A stretch of 64,000 nt of DNA from Bacillota bacterium (lineage in GTDB: Bacteria > Bacillota > Clostridia > Acetivibrionales > JAEZXR01). Of the stretch, positions 16,111 to 23,529 are shown piece after piece. Location: NCBI GenBank assembly GCA_023419605.1, contig JAEZXR010000064.1, positions 1-64,000 of the forward strand, read 5' to 3'. Below the pieces are notes generated by a model. The model saw nothing but the letters and a program-made list of their open reading frames with translations, ran no database searches and was not told the origin of the DNA. Each line of letters starts with the position of its first letter. The first letter of the stretch is position 1. A program made the position numbers and the translations under genes.

Positions 16111-17061
16111 ATGATGGAGATTGAAAAAAACGGCAGGATTGTATCAAAACAACGAAAAAAAATTAGGACGGATGCCTTAAGCATCGGTGCTGAAATCATT
16201 TTCAATGTAATCATTGCATTGTTTAGTCTTGTGTGTATTGTACCCTTCCTGTTTGTAATCATCATTTCATTAACGGACGAGACGACTTTAGCGGAGAATG
16301 GATTTACCTTCTTCCCTAAAAAGATGAGTTTATATGCCTATGAATATGTATTTAAAAGCAGCGATGCACTTGTTTCATCTTTTTCCGTGAGTGTATTTGT
16401 TACTGTTATGGGTACCTTGATCGCATTGGTTATTACGTCTATGTATGCCTATGTCTTATTCCGAAAGGACTATAAATACAAGAAGTTTTTTACTTTTATC
16501 ATCGCTTTCACCATGCTTTTCGGCGGAGGACTGGTACCCTTTTATATTACAATGACGCAATTCCTGCATCTTAGAAACAGCTTATGGGCCCTGATTATTC
16601 CCTCGTGTCTTAGTGCATTCCATGTAATCGTGCTGAGAACCTTCTTTACTACGACGGTCCCCGAATCGCTGATCGATTCTGCAATGATGGACGGAAGCGG
16701 AGAGTTTCGCACCTTCATCCAGATTGTACTGCCTATAAGCCTGCCCGGAATTGCTACCATAGGACTTTTTACTTCACTGGGGTATTGGAATGAATGGTTC
16801 AATGCATTACTTTTTATAGACAAGAAAAATTTGATGCCGCTCCAATACCTGCTGATAGAAATCCAGAACAAGGTAGACTTTCTGACGCAGTTCTCCAAGC
16901 AGATGAATGCCGGTGAGATCAGTGCCGTTACGTCTACGCTTCCACGGGAAAGTATGAAAATGGTACTGGTAGTGATCTCTGTTCTCCCGATTTCCTGTGC
17001 ATATCCTTTCTTCCAACGGTATTTTATTCAGGGACTTACCATCGGCGCTGTAAAAGGGTAA
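16111..17061 (+). CDS. Sugar ABC transporter permease, LplC/YtcP type
   Basis: 316 residues, six membrane segments, EAA-like loop PESLIDSAMMDGSGEFRTFIQIVLPIS near 188-213, and the family C-terminus ending FIQGLTIGAVKG. Starts 22 nt after the LplB gene with GGGGGG upstream. Its partner permease and the lipoprotein gene flank it on the same strand. Confidence 0.92.
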   Translation: MMEIEKNGRIVSKQRKKIRTDALSIGAEIIFNVIIALFSLVCIVPFLFVIIISLTDETTLAENGFTFFPKKMSLYAYEYVFKSSDALVSSFSVSVFVTVMGTLIALVITSMYAYVLFRKDYKYKKFFTFIIAFTMLFGGGLVPFYITMTQFLHLRNSLWALIIPSCLSAFHVIVLRTFFTTTVPESLIDSAMMDGSGEFRTFIQIVLPISLPGIATIGLFTSLGYWNEWFNALLFIDKKNLMPLQYLLIEIQNKVDFLTQFSKQMNAGEISAVTSTLPRESMKMVLVVISVLPISCAYPFFQRYFIQGLTIGAVKG

Positions 17062-17157
17062 GGACTATGGACGCTCAGTTGTTGTGCATTTTCAGGTGCA
17101 AACCTTGAAGCAATTCCGGGTTATTGTTACATAAAAATAAAAAAGGAGAGGTAAGAA

Positions 17158-18687
17158 ATGAAAAAAAGAAGAATCTTGGCACTGTTAGTGTCCCTATGTT
17201 TGGTCCTCTTTGCAGCTGCGGCAGGCTGCTCCAACGGCAAGCTTGACAATGCGGCTTCGGAAAAACCGGGCAGCAGTGGAACCTCAACGCAGGCCCAGGG
17301 GCAATCTGCTCCGGTAAACCTGCTGTGGTACCAGATCGGAAGCCCGCAGGCCGATACCGATAAGGTGTTCAAAGAAGTGAGCAAGTATACGACGGAAAAG
17401 ATCAATGCAACCGTCAAAATGGTTCAGTTCGATTGGGGCCAGTATAACCAGAAGATGCAGGTAATCTCGCAATCGGGCGAAGAATATGACATTTGCTTTA
17501 CTTGCAGCTGGGCCAATGACTACAGGACCAATGCGGTAAAAGGTGCATTTGTAGAATTAAACGGCTTATTGGATCAATACGGCAAGGACATAAAAAAAGC
17601 CATTAATCCCAAGTTCCTTGAAGGAGCAAAGATTAACGGAAAACTGTATGCGGTTCCTGTAAATAAGGAAGTTGGCGCACAGCCGGTATGGAATGTCAAT
17701 GTAGGCGTAGCGGAAAAGTACGGTATAAACTATAAGGAACTGAAAAATGTGAAGGATATAGCAGCTCTTGAGCCCTACTTAAAGAAGGTTAAAGAAGGCG
17801 GAGACAATAAACTGGTTCCTTTGAACAGCGATGGAACATGGTTGTTTAATGCCATAGCTCCTTTTGACTTCATAACTTCCAAGTTTGGAATTGCCTTCGA
17901 TATAGACAATCCGGGCAATTCCGACTATAAGGTGGTTAACACCATTGAAACCCCCTATGCCAAGACATTTGCAGAAACAATGCGCAAGTACTATCAGGCG
18001 GAATATATACGAAAGGACATTGTAACCAAGACCGATGCCAGTGAGCTGGATAAAACGGGGAATTGGTTCCTGGGAGCCTATCACTACGCACCGTTAGCCG
18101 AAATCGGCGACAGTGCAGGCAAAGGCTATAAGGTCGATGTAGCACCCATGATGAAGCCCTACACCTCAACAGGGTCAACGACCGGCGCTATGCATGCCAT
18201 TTCCGTCACTTCAAAAAAACCTGAGAGAGCCATGATGTTTCTCAACCTCCTGAATACGGATCAAAAGCTCAGGGTTTTGGTTGGAGCAGGGATCGAGGGA
18301 ACACACTATACCATGGAAAACAACCGCCAGATTCAAACGCAGGAAGGAAAAGACAAATATTCCATGCCAGGGTTCGCCATCGGCAATGTGTTCCTTACCA
18401 ACCTTGTAAAGGGCGATCCTGACGACAAATGGCAGCAGTATGAGAAGTTCAACAATGATTCCGTAGCAATGCCGGCTCTGGGATTTTATCCGAATACGGA
18501 TGCCATCAGTAATGAGCTGGCAGCCATCAATAATGTCATTAATGAATTCGACAGGGCTGTATTTAACGGAGCTTTAGATCAGCAATACCTGCAAAAATAT
18601 ATTACCAAGATGAAAGACGCCGGCTCTGACAAGGTGGTGGCTGAATTGCAGAAGCAGGTGGATGCCTGGAGAAAAAGCAAAAAGTAG
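17158..18687 (+). CDS. Extracellular sugar-binding lipoprotein
   Basis: 509 residues. Lipoprotein signal peptide with lipobox AAAGC (Cys24), a short Ser/Gly-rich linker, then a family 1-type solute-binding protein. Closest in layout to the LplA-like binding proteins paired with LplBC. AAAAGGAGAGG precedes the ATG. The GH130 phosphorylase gene downstream suggests that beta-mannoside oligosaccharides are the ligand, an inference from context. Confidence 0.9.
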   Translation: MKKRRILALLVSLCLVLFAAAAGCSNGKLDNAASEKPGSSGTSTQAQGQSAPVNLLWYQIGSPQADTDKVFKEVSKYTTEKINATVKMVQFDWGQYNQKMQVISQSGEEYDICFTCSWANDYRTNAVKGAFVELNGLLDQYGKDIKKAINPKFLEGAKINGKLYAVPVNKEVGAQPVWNVNVGVAEKYGINYKELKNVKDIAALEPYLKKVKEGGDNKLVPLNSDGTWLFNAIAPFDFITSKFGIAFDIDNPGNSDYKVVNTIETPYAKTFAETMRKYYQAEYIRKDIVTKTDASELDKTGNWFLGAYHYAPLAEIGDSAGKGYKVDVAPMMKPYTSTGSTTGAMHAISVTSKKPERAMMFLNLLNTDQKLRVLVGAGIEGTHYTMENNRQIQTQEGKDKYSMPGFAIGNVFLTNLVKGDPDDKWQQYEKFNNDSVAMPALGFYPNTDAISNELAAINNVINEFDRAVFNGALDQQYLQKYITKMKDAGSDKVVAELQKQVDAWRKSKK

Positions 18688-18710
18688 GAAAAGTTTGCTC
18701 GTCGAATACG

Positions 18711-18808
18711 GATGCCAAACTCTAAACTTTATAATCGCCAGCGGTAAAGATGCCCGGCCTTTGGGGCAGTTTTGCCACTGGATAGATTCAGGACTGGAGT
18801 TTGGTATC
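18711..18808 (+). repeat. Structured intercistronic repeat, copy 2
   Basis: 98 nt, the best-folded copy. Outer arms GATGCCAAACTC / GAGTTTGGTATC pair over 12 bp with one G-U. The inner hairpin is CCAG-GGTAAA / TTTTGCC-CTGG, topped by TGCCC / GGGCA. Located between the binding-protein and GH130 genes, same orientation as copy 1. Not coding: the frame through it has no start signal. Confidence 0.75.
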
Positions 18809-18831
18809 TATAGAACGGAGTATAAGCAAAA

Positions 18832-18883
18832 AGGGGCATTTTATTGGGTCATAGAGGGTTGTGGCTGTTCTAAGAATGCCCCT
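18832..18883 (+). repeat. Inverted repeat upstream of the GH130 gene
   Basis: AGGGGCATT (18832-18840) and AATGCCCCT (18875-18883) pair perfectly around a 34-nt loop. There is no T tract, so it is more likely a processing or stabilising element than a terminator. It ends 23 nt before the GH130 ribosome binding site. Confidence 0.5.
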
Positions 18884-18920
18884 GATATTTATACTTCCGT
18901 ACAAGTAAGGAGGGATACCT

Positions 18921-19907
18921 ATCAATACAAAGAAAATCATCGGAGCTTCCCTGCCGAATATTCCGTGGGAGGACAGACCGCAGGGCTGTAATGATGTTGT
19001 ATGGAGATACACACAGAATCCCATCATACCGAGAAATCTGCTTCCGACTTCCAACAGCATTTTCAACAGTGCCGTGGTGCCTTTTGAAGGAGGGTTTGCA
19101 GGTGTTTTCCGTTGTGACGACAAGCGGCGCGAGATGCGGCTCCACAGCGGTAAAAGCAAGGACGGGCTAAACTGGGAGATTGAGCCCGTCCCCATATCCT
19201 TTCTATGCGAGGATACGGAAATAGGCAGGTTTGAATATGGCTATGATCCCAGAGTGTGCTGGATCGAAGACAGGTACTATGTCACCTGGTGCAACGGATA
19301 CCATGGACCCACCATCGGCGTAGCCTATACCTATGATTTCAAGAGCTTTTACCAGATGGAAAATGCTTTTCTGCCCTTTAACAGGAATGGAGTTCTATTC
19401 CCGAGAAAGATTAAAGGAAAGTATGTAATGCTAAGCAGACCCAGTGATAATGGGCATACACCTTTTGGAGATATTTATCTGAGCCGGAGCCCCGACTTGA
19501 TTCACTGGGGACAGCACAGACATGTGATGTCTACCAGAGGCTGGTGGCAGAGCACGAAGATCGGAGCGGGGCCTACACCCGTAGAAACCACGGAGGGCTG
19601 GCTTTTGATCTACCATGGAGTGCTGACCTCCTGTAATGGCTTCGTGTACAGCTTTGGGGCCGCGCTGCTGGATAGGGAGGAGCCCTGGAAAGTTCTCTAC
19701 AGGACCGAGCCCTATCTGCTTTCTCCGCAAACACCGTACGAGTGCGTGGGAGATGTACCCAATGTGGTTTTCCCCTGTGCAGCCCTTACGGATGCAGACA
19801 CAGGAAGAATAACCATCTATTATGGCGGTGCCGATACGGTAACCTGCCTTGCTTTTGCCCAAGCGGATGCGCTTATCACGTTTATAAAAGAGAATTCGGT
19901 AGTATGA
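18921..19907 (+). CDS. GH130 beta-mannoside phosphorylase with non-standard ATC start
   Basis: 328 residues if translation starts at ATC 18921. Family features: LPNIPWEDRPQGCNDVVWRY at the N-terminus, NPIIPRNLLPTSNSIFNSAVVPF, GYDPRVCWIED (the conserved Asp of this motif is the proposed general acid) and the NGVLFPRKI and RPSD segments. GH130 enzymes phosphorolyse beta-mannosides in the cytoplasm. From the in-frame stop at 18906 to GTG 19071 there is no ATG, GTG or TTG, yet family homology begins at ~18930. AAGGAGG (18907-18913) is 7 nt before ATC, so ATC is the best start. Starting at 19074 would remove about 51 conserved residues. Confidence 0.85.
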   Translation: MNTKKIIGASLPNIPWEDRPQGCNDVVWRYTQNPIIPRNLLPTSNSIFNSAVVPFEGGFAGVFRCDDKRREMRLHSGKSKDGLNWEIEPVPISFLCEDTEIGRFEYGYDPRVCWIEDRYYVTWCNGYHGPTIGVAYTYDFKSFYQMENAFLPFNRNGVLFPRKIKGKYVMLSRPSDNGHTPFGDIYLSRSPDLIHWGQHRHVMSTRGWWQSTKIGAGPTPVETTEGWLLIYHGVLTSCNGFVYSFGAALLDREEPWKVLYRTEPYLLSPQTPYECVGDVPNVVFPCAALTDADTGRITIYYGGADTVTCLAFAQADALITFIKENSVV

Positions 19908-20050
19908 AAGCTGCATAGGAGAAAGAAAAGCCTGTACTGATCGCAAAAATATATTCGGAACTTATATGAATATTTAACAATTCAGGGAAACTGCCAAGGG
20001 TGAAAAGTTGAATTTTTGTATGAGTGCGGATATATTTTTTTAATGGTAGC

Positions 20051-20059
20051 TGGTATAAT
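20051..20059 (+). promoter_or_regulatory. Extended -10 promoter of the GH18-like gene
   Basis: TGG-TATAAT with a T-rich stretch upstream; start of a ~125-nt leader to the gene at 20188. Indicates that the secreted protein has its own transcript. Confidence 0.5.
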
Positions 20060-20093
20060 TACCCTTAAAAATAAATAAATGGAGGTGAACATA

Positions 20094-20151
20094 ATGGTAT
20101 AGGGAGGGGAGCATTGTGCCAGTTCATATAGAAGGCAAAGGTGTCAAATAG
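20094..20151 (+). CDS. Two leader mini-ORFs with strong ribosome binding sites
   Basis: GGAGGTG then ATG-GTA-TAG (20094-20102) encodes a dipeptide. GGAGGGG then GTG (20116) opens an 11-codon frame, MPVHIEGKGVK, ending at 20151. Both lie in the leader of the secreted GH18-like gene, whose own GGAGG follows at 20173. They may act as translated leader cistrons; no family is recognisable. Confidence 0.3.
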
Positions 20152-20187
20152 GAGTTCAACAAACATAATAGTAGGAGGTAAGTTTGT

Positions 20188-21354
20188 ATGAAAAGAAAAA
20201 TTTTATGTGTACTCGTTGTATTCTGCATGCTGGCCGATGTAATGCTGCCGCTGAATATCCCGACTGTAATGGCCGCAGACGAAGCAGTTTCAGCAATCTT
20301 TGGCGGAGGGCCTTTTTATCAGGGCGGGCAATCGGTTATGAATGACCTTCGCTCTTCCGGCTTTAATACCGTAATCATCTGGTCAGTACATGTCAATGCC
20401 AATGGGGATCTGGTGCTGAATGACTCCCTGGTCTGCTCCGGTGGTTCCTACGTGGGAGATCCCGCATGGAAAACCCAGTGGGCGACTTTAAAGACGGCGC
20501 CCACCTCGGTAAAGCGCATAGAGGTCAGTGTAGGCGCGTGGGGATGTGCAGATTTTGAGCATATCCGGGATCTGATAAATTCTCAGGGAACAGGAGCCAA
20601 TACAGTTCTTTACAAGAATTTTGCAGCACTGAAGGCTGCAACGGGCGCAGACGCAGTGGACTTCGATGACGAGTCCTGTTATGATGTAGCCTCGGCTGTA
20701 AAGTTTGGACAGATGTGTGCCAGTATGGGCTATAAAGTGACACTGTGCCCCTATACCAACAGCGGCTTTTGGAGCAGTGTGAAGTCACAGCTTGGCAGTA
20801 CGGTGGATCGGATCTACCTCCAGTGCTATGCCGGGGGAGCGGGAAACAACCCTGCTACCTGGAGCAGTACGATGGGAATGAAGGTAATACCCGGTTTATG
20901 GTGTCTGCATGGTTCTTCAGGAGACACTGCAAGTACTGTGAAAAGCAAGCTGACGAACTGGAAGAGTTCGTCCGTAGGGGGCTTCATGTGGTTGTACGAT
21001 GATATGCAAAAATTATCAAGCCCCAATGCAACGAAGGATTATGCCAGCGCCATCAACAGTGCTTTTACAACACCTGCTTCAAACGGTGTTGTGTTCTATC
21101 AGGATATAAACTACAGTGGGGCCAAAACCGGTGAAATACCGAAGGGCAGGTATACCTTGTCCCAGCTTCAAGCCTACGGTTTTGTAGATAACTGGGCTTC
21201 GTCGGTAGTGATCCCCAGTGGCTGGTCCGTCCGAATGTATACGGACGATAACTTCCAAGGGACCTCATGGATGCTGAATCAAAATGATTCCAACAGCGCC
21301 AACTTTACCAATTTTGGTGGAAACGACAAAGTAACGTCCTGTGAAATCTACTAG
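20188..21354 (+). CDS. Secreted GH18-like protein with C-terminal beta/gamma-crystallin-like domain
   Basis: 388 residues. Signal peptide to about Ala30. The catalytic-type region (31-295) is TIM-barrel-like and includes DAVDFDDE (155-162), an exact DxxDxDxE motif as in GH18, so Glu162 would be the acid. The C-terminal part (300-388; VVFYQDINYSGAKTGEIPKGRY and YTDDNFQGTSW) has the two-Greek-key pattern of beta/gamma-crystallin domains, often Ca-binding or inhibitory. GGAGG precedes the ATG. Likely acts outside the cell on a glycan; the fusion is not one I can match to a known enzyme. Confidence 0.7.
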   Translation: MKRKILCVLVVFCMLADVMLPLNIPTVMAADEAVSAIFGGGPFYQGGQSVMNDLRSSGFNTVIIWSVHVNANGDLVLNDSLVCSGGSYVGDPAWKTQWATLKTAPTSVKRIEVSVGAWGCADFEHIRDLINSQGTGANTVLYKNFAALKAATGADAVDFDDESCYDVASAVKFGQMCASMGYKVTLCPYTNSGFWSSVKSQLGSTVDRIYLQCYAGGAGNNPATWSSTMGMKVIPGLWCLHGSSGDTASTVKSKLTNWKSSSVGGFMWLYDDMQKLSSPNATKDYASAINSAFTTPASNGVVFYQDINYSGAKTGEIPKGRYTLSQLQAYGFVDNWASSVVIPSGWSVRMYTDDNFQGTSWMLNQNDSNSANFTNFGGNDKVTSCEIY

Positions 21355-21364
21355 ATTTTAAAAC

Positions 21365-21398
21365 AAAGGGGCTGCGTTTTTCAGACGCGGCCCTTTTT
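21365..21398 (+). terminator. Terminator of the first carbohydrate module
   Basis: Stem AAAGGGGCTGCGT / ACGCGGCCCTTT followed by TTTTT, ending the GH18-like transcript. Confidence 0.8.
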
Positions 21399-21471
21399 GT
21401 GTGTAGCATTTGACATCAAAAAAGGGTAGGTTAAATGGATGCTAGTGATTGGGTAAGCTCTCTTATAAAAT

Positions 21472-21501
21472 CAGGGCTGGTGCTTTGCGGCACCAGCCCT
21501 G
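21472..21501 (-). terminator. Terminator of the FAD reductase gene
   Basis: 12-bp perfect stem CAGGGCTGGTGC / GCACCAGCCCTG. On the minus strand it is followed by GATTTTAT. Positioned about 80 nt after the stop of the leftward gene. Confidence 0.65.
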
Positions 21502-21579
21502 TAGATTTTCACCCGCGGATGTATCTGTTTATAACAGCTTCTATTCATACGCCTGCCGCCCCCAGGTCTATTGAAAGCC

Positions 21580-22662
21580 TTACCGTTTCGTCGAAACAAT
21601 ATCAATAGTTTTCAATCCGCTTTTTAATACGAGCTTACGTAAAAAAGAATTATACATAAAAGGGCACTTCAGCAGTTTTAAAAAGATCTTCAAACGAATA
21701 TTAAAAGTCTTTAGGCTGTAGCTTTTGTTAGGATTTTTACTATGAGCATTCAGCACTTCACTCAAAGCCCTTGCGCTGTTGATGGCCGAGCTGATTCCCT
21801 CCAGTGAACTGGGACTGATAAACCCAGCAGCTTCTCCAATCAAAAACGCGTTGTCCTTTCCGCAGCAAAAATCATAGAATGCCGATGGCCGCAACACCAT
21901 GCAGGCCTCGGTTTTCGTGGATTCTCCAAAGTGAAATCCAATTTTCTCTAACTTTTTTTTCTGATTTTCAAATCGTTGCCGGGAATTATCCTTGGGAAAT
22001 GCCCCACCAAAAATAAATTGATTGTCCTTTGAGATGGACCAGGAACAACAGTCTGTATTTTCCGGGTCGAAAATACAGGAATAAAAAGGATTGACGTGTG
22101 TTTCAGAAAACCATTGCTGGATTGACATGTATGTCCGTATTTTCCTTTCGGGATAAAGGGTGTTTCGTACCAAGGAATTTGCACCGTCTGCCCCCACCAG
22201 ATACTTGGCAATGATAACTCGTTCCACACCATTTTCGTGGAAAGTTACCCGGTAGCCTGCCGGTATTTTTTCAATAGCAGAACAACGAGAATTGTTATGA
22301 ACCTCCACATGATCCGGAATAAGTGATTTCAACCATAAATCAAATTTATGACGATGAATGTTAAGATAAAACCGTTGATAATGGCGCGTGAGATCATTTT
22401 TCAGATCGATGGTTTTAACGGCAAAAATCTGAGGGTCTACCATAACATCTTTAGGAAGAGGTATGTCTAACCTTGCTAATGCTTTCTGCGCGTCGGGAGA
22501 GAGCAATCCGCCGCAAGGCTTCTGAAACCCGTTTTCGCCGGAGTTTTTTTTGTCGACGGCAATAATTTTATACTTTTTAGAAAGCAGTCGTGCCAGTGTG
22601 GCGCCGGAAGGACCTAACCCGATAATTGCAATATCATATGACCTAGTCATTGCTTTTTCCAT
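21580..22662 (-). CDS. FAD-dependent geranylgeranyl-reductase-family protein
   Basis: 360 residues. Rossmann motif IAIIGLGPSGATLARLL near residue 12, KPCGGLLS near 48, VGADGANSLVR near 160, and LIGEAAGFISPSSLEGISSAINSA near 280-303, all typical of the GGR/BchP/UbiH-like flavoproteins. Many family members reduce isoprenoid chains. A membrane quinone, lipid or polyprenol substrate is possible, but none is indicated here. It begins 2 nt after the small XRE regulator gene and is translationally coupled to it. Confidence 0.85.
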   Translation of the reverse strand: MEKAMTRSYDIAIIGLGPSGATLARLLSKKYKIIAVDKKNSGENGFQKPCGGLLSPDAQKALARLDIPLPKDVMVDPQIFAVKTIDLKNDLTRHYQRFYLNIHRHKFDLWLKSLIPDHVEVHNNSRCSAIEKIPAGYRVTFHENGVERVIIAKYLVGADGANSLVRNTLYPERKIRTYMSIQQWFSETHVNPFYSCIFDPENTDCCSWSISKDNQFIFGGAFPKDNSRQRFENQKKKLEKIGFHFGESTKTEACMVLRPSAFYDFCCGKDNAFLIGEAAGFISPSSLEGISSAINSARALSEVLNAHSKNPNKSYSLKTFNIRLKIFLKLLKCPFMYNSFLRKLVLKSGLKTIDIVSTKR

Positions 22663-22664
22663 CT

Positions 22665-22889
22665 TTATTCCCCATTATCCAAATCATTATCTTCTCTATA
22701 CTCTAAAATATCTCCCGGCTGGCATTGGAGTATTTTGCACAAAGCATCAAGAGTGGTGAAGCGAAAAGCTTTTGCCCTTTGATTTTTAAAAATTGATACA
22801 TTTGCCATTGTCATTCCTAACTGTTCCGATAACTCCGTTAAAGATATTTTACGTTTTGCCATCATCACATCCAAGTTAACTATAATCAT
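22665..22889 (-). CDS. Small XRE-family regulator (YozG-like)
   Basis: 74 residues, almost wholly a helix-turn-helix: NLDVMMAKRKISLTELSEQLGMTMANVS then LDALCKILQCQPGDILEY. Short Cro/CI proteins of this kind commonly pair with a DUF2975 membrane protein. Here the upstream stretch encodes only a short hydrophobic fragment. Coupled to the FAD reductase gene. Confidence 0.85.
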   Translation of the reverse strand: MIIVNLDVMMAKRKISLTELSEQLGMTMANVSIFKNQRAKAFRFTTLDALCKILQCQPGDILEYREDNDLDNGE

Positions 22890-22914
22890 ATTTGAGTTCC
22901 CTCTTTTTAGAATG

Positions 22915-23043
22915 TCAAATCATTTTCTTAATGGCTACTGCAACAAAAAGTACAATTATCAAGGGTACTATAGTCATTGCAAATAAATAGGAATCAAATA
23001 ATCGTATAAAGTAAGTTGCAGTTTTAATTAATTGCTTACATCC
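22915..23043 (-). pseudogene. Short membrane-protein remnant upstream of the XRE gene
   Basis: A leftward frame of about 40 codons with no start codon near its beginning encodes one hydrophobic segment (LFAMTIVPLIIVLFVAVAIKKMI) and then stops, 26 nt before the regulator gene. It sits where a DUF2975 partner of a YozG-like regulator normally lies, and it is bounded upstream by an in-frame stop. Probably the end of a decayed gene. I cannot confirm the family from so short a piece. Confidence 0.35.
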
Positions 23044-23529
23044 TTATTATATAACAGTACATTAATAATTACAATAAATATTTATCGTTATTCTTTATAT
23101 ATTTATCGTTTTTCTTGCTTCACCCTCTTGCTTGCGTAGTTGGACGATAAGACTGAGTTTTATTTATAATTGCCCTTATATACCCTTTTTTCAGCTCTTT
23201 TCCATTTTATATACACTAAGATGGAGCTTAACGGATGAATGCATTGTTCCAAGCAAATGCAAATAAATAAGGTTAGTTGCATTTTTTTACCATTTATGAT
23301 AATCTTACAATAAAAAACTTAATTTGCATTGATAACCAAAAGAGATGTCCTATAGACGGTACAAAGTTTTGTAATCCATTACAGGGCATTTTTTAGCTAT
23401 AGGGTCCATCCTCTTTCTTACACTTTCTTTACAGATTAGCCGGAGGTATACTGACAAAAAAACAAAAATCATGTCTTGGGGAAGCAAGATGAAAGCGAGT
23501 TACAGGAGCGATACTGGGAGGAATCAATA
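23044..23529. other. Intergenic region, AT-rich, with one hairpin
   Basis: No gene seen. ATGTCCT (23345-23351) pairs with AGGGCAT (23383-23389) and is followed by six T, a terminator-like or attenuator-like hairpin upstream of the AraC regulator. GGGAGG at 23516-23521 is the ribosome binding site that fixes the next start at 23530. Confidence 0.45.

Noticed and set aside
18662..18991. Rightward 109-codon open frame after the binding-protein gene
   Set aside because: Frame through repeat copy 2 and into the GH130 N-terminal region; no ribosome binding site.
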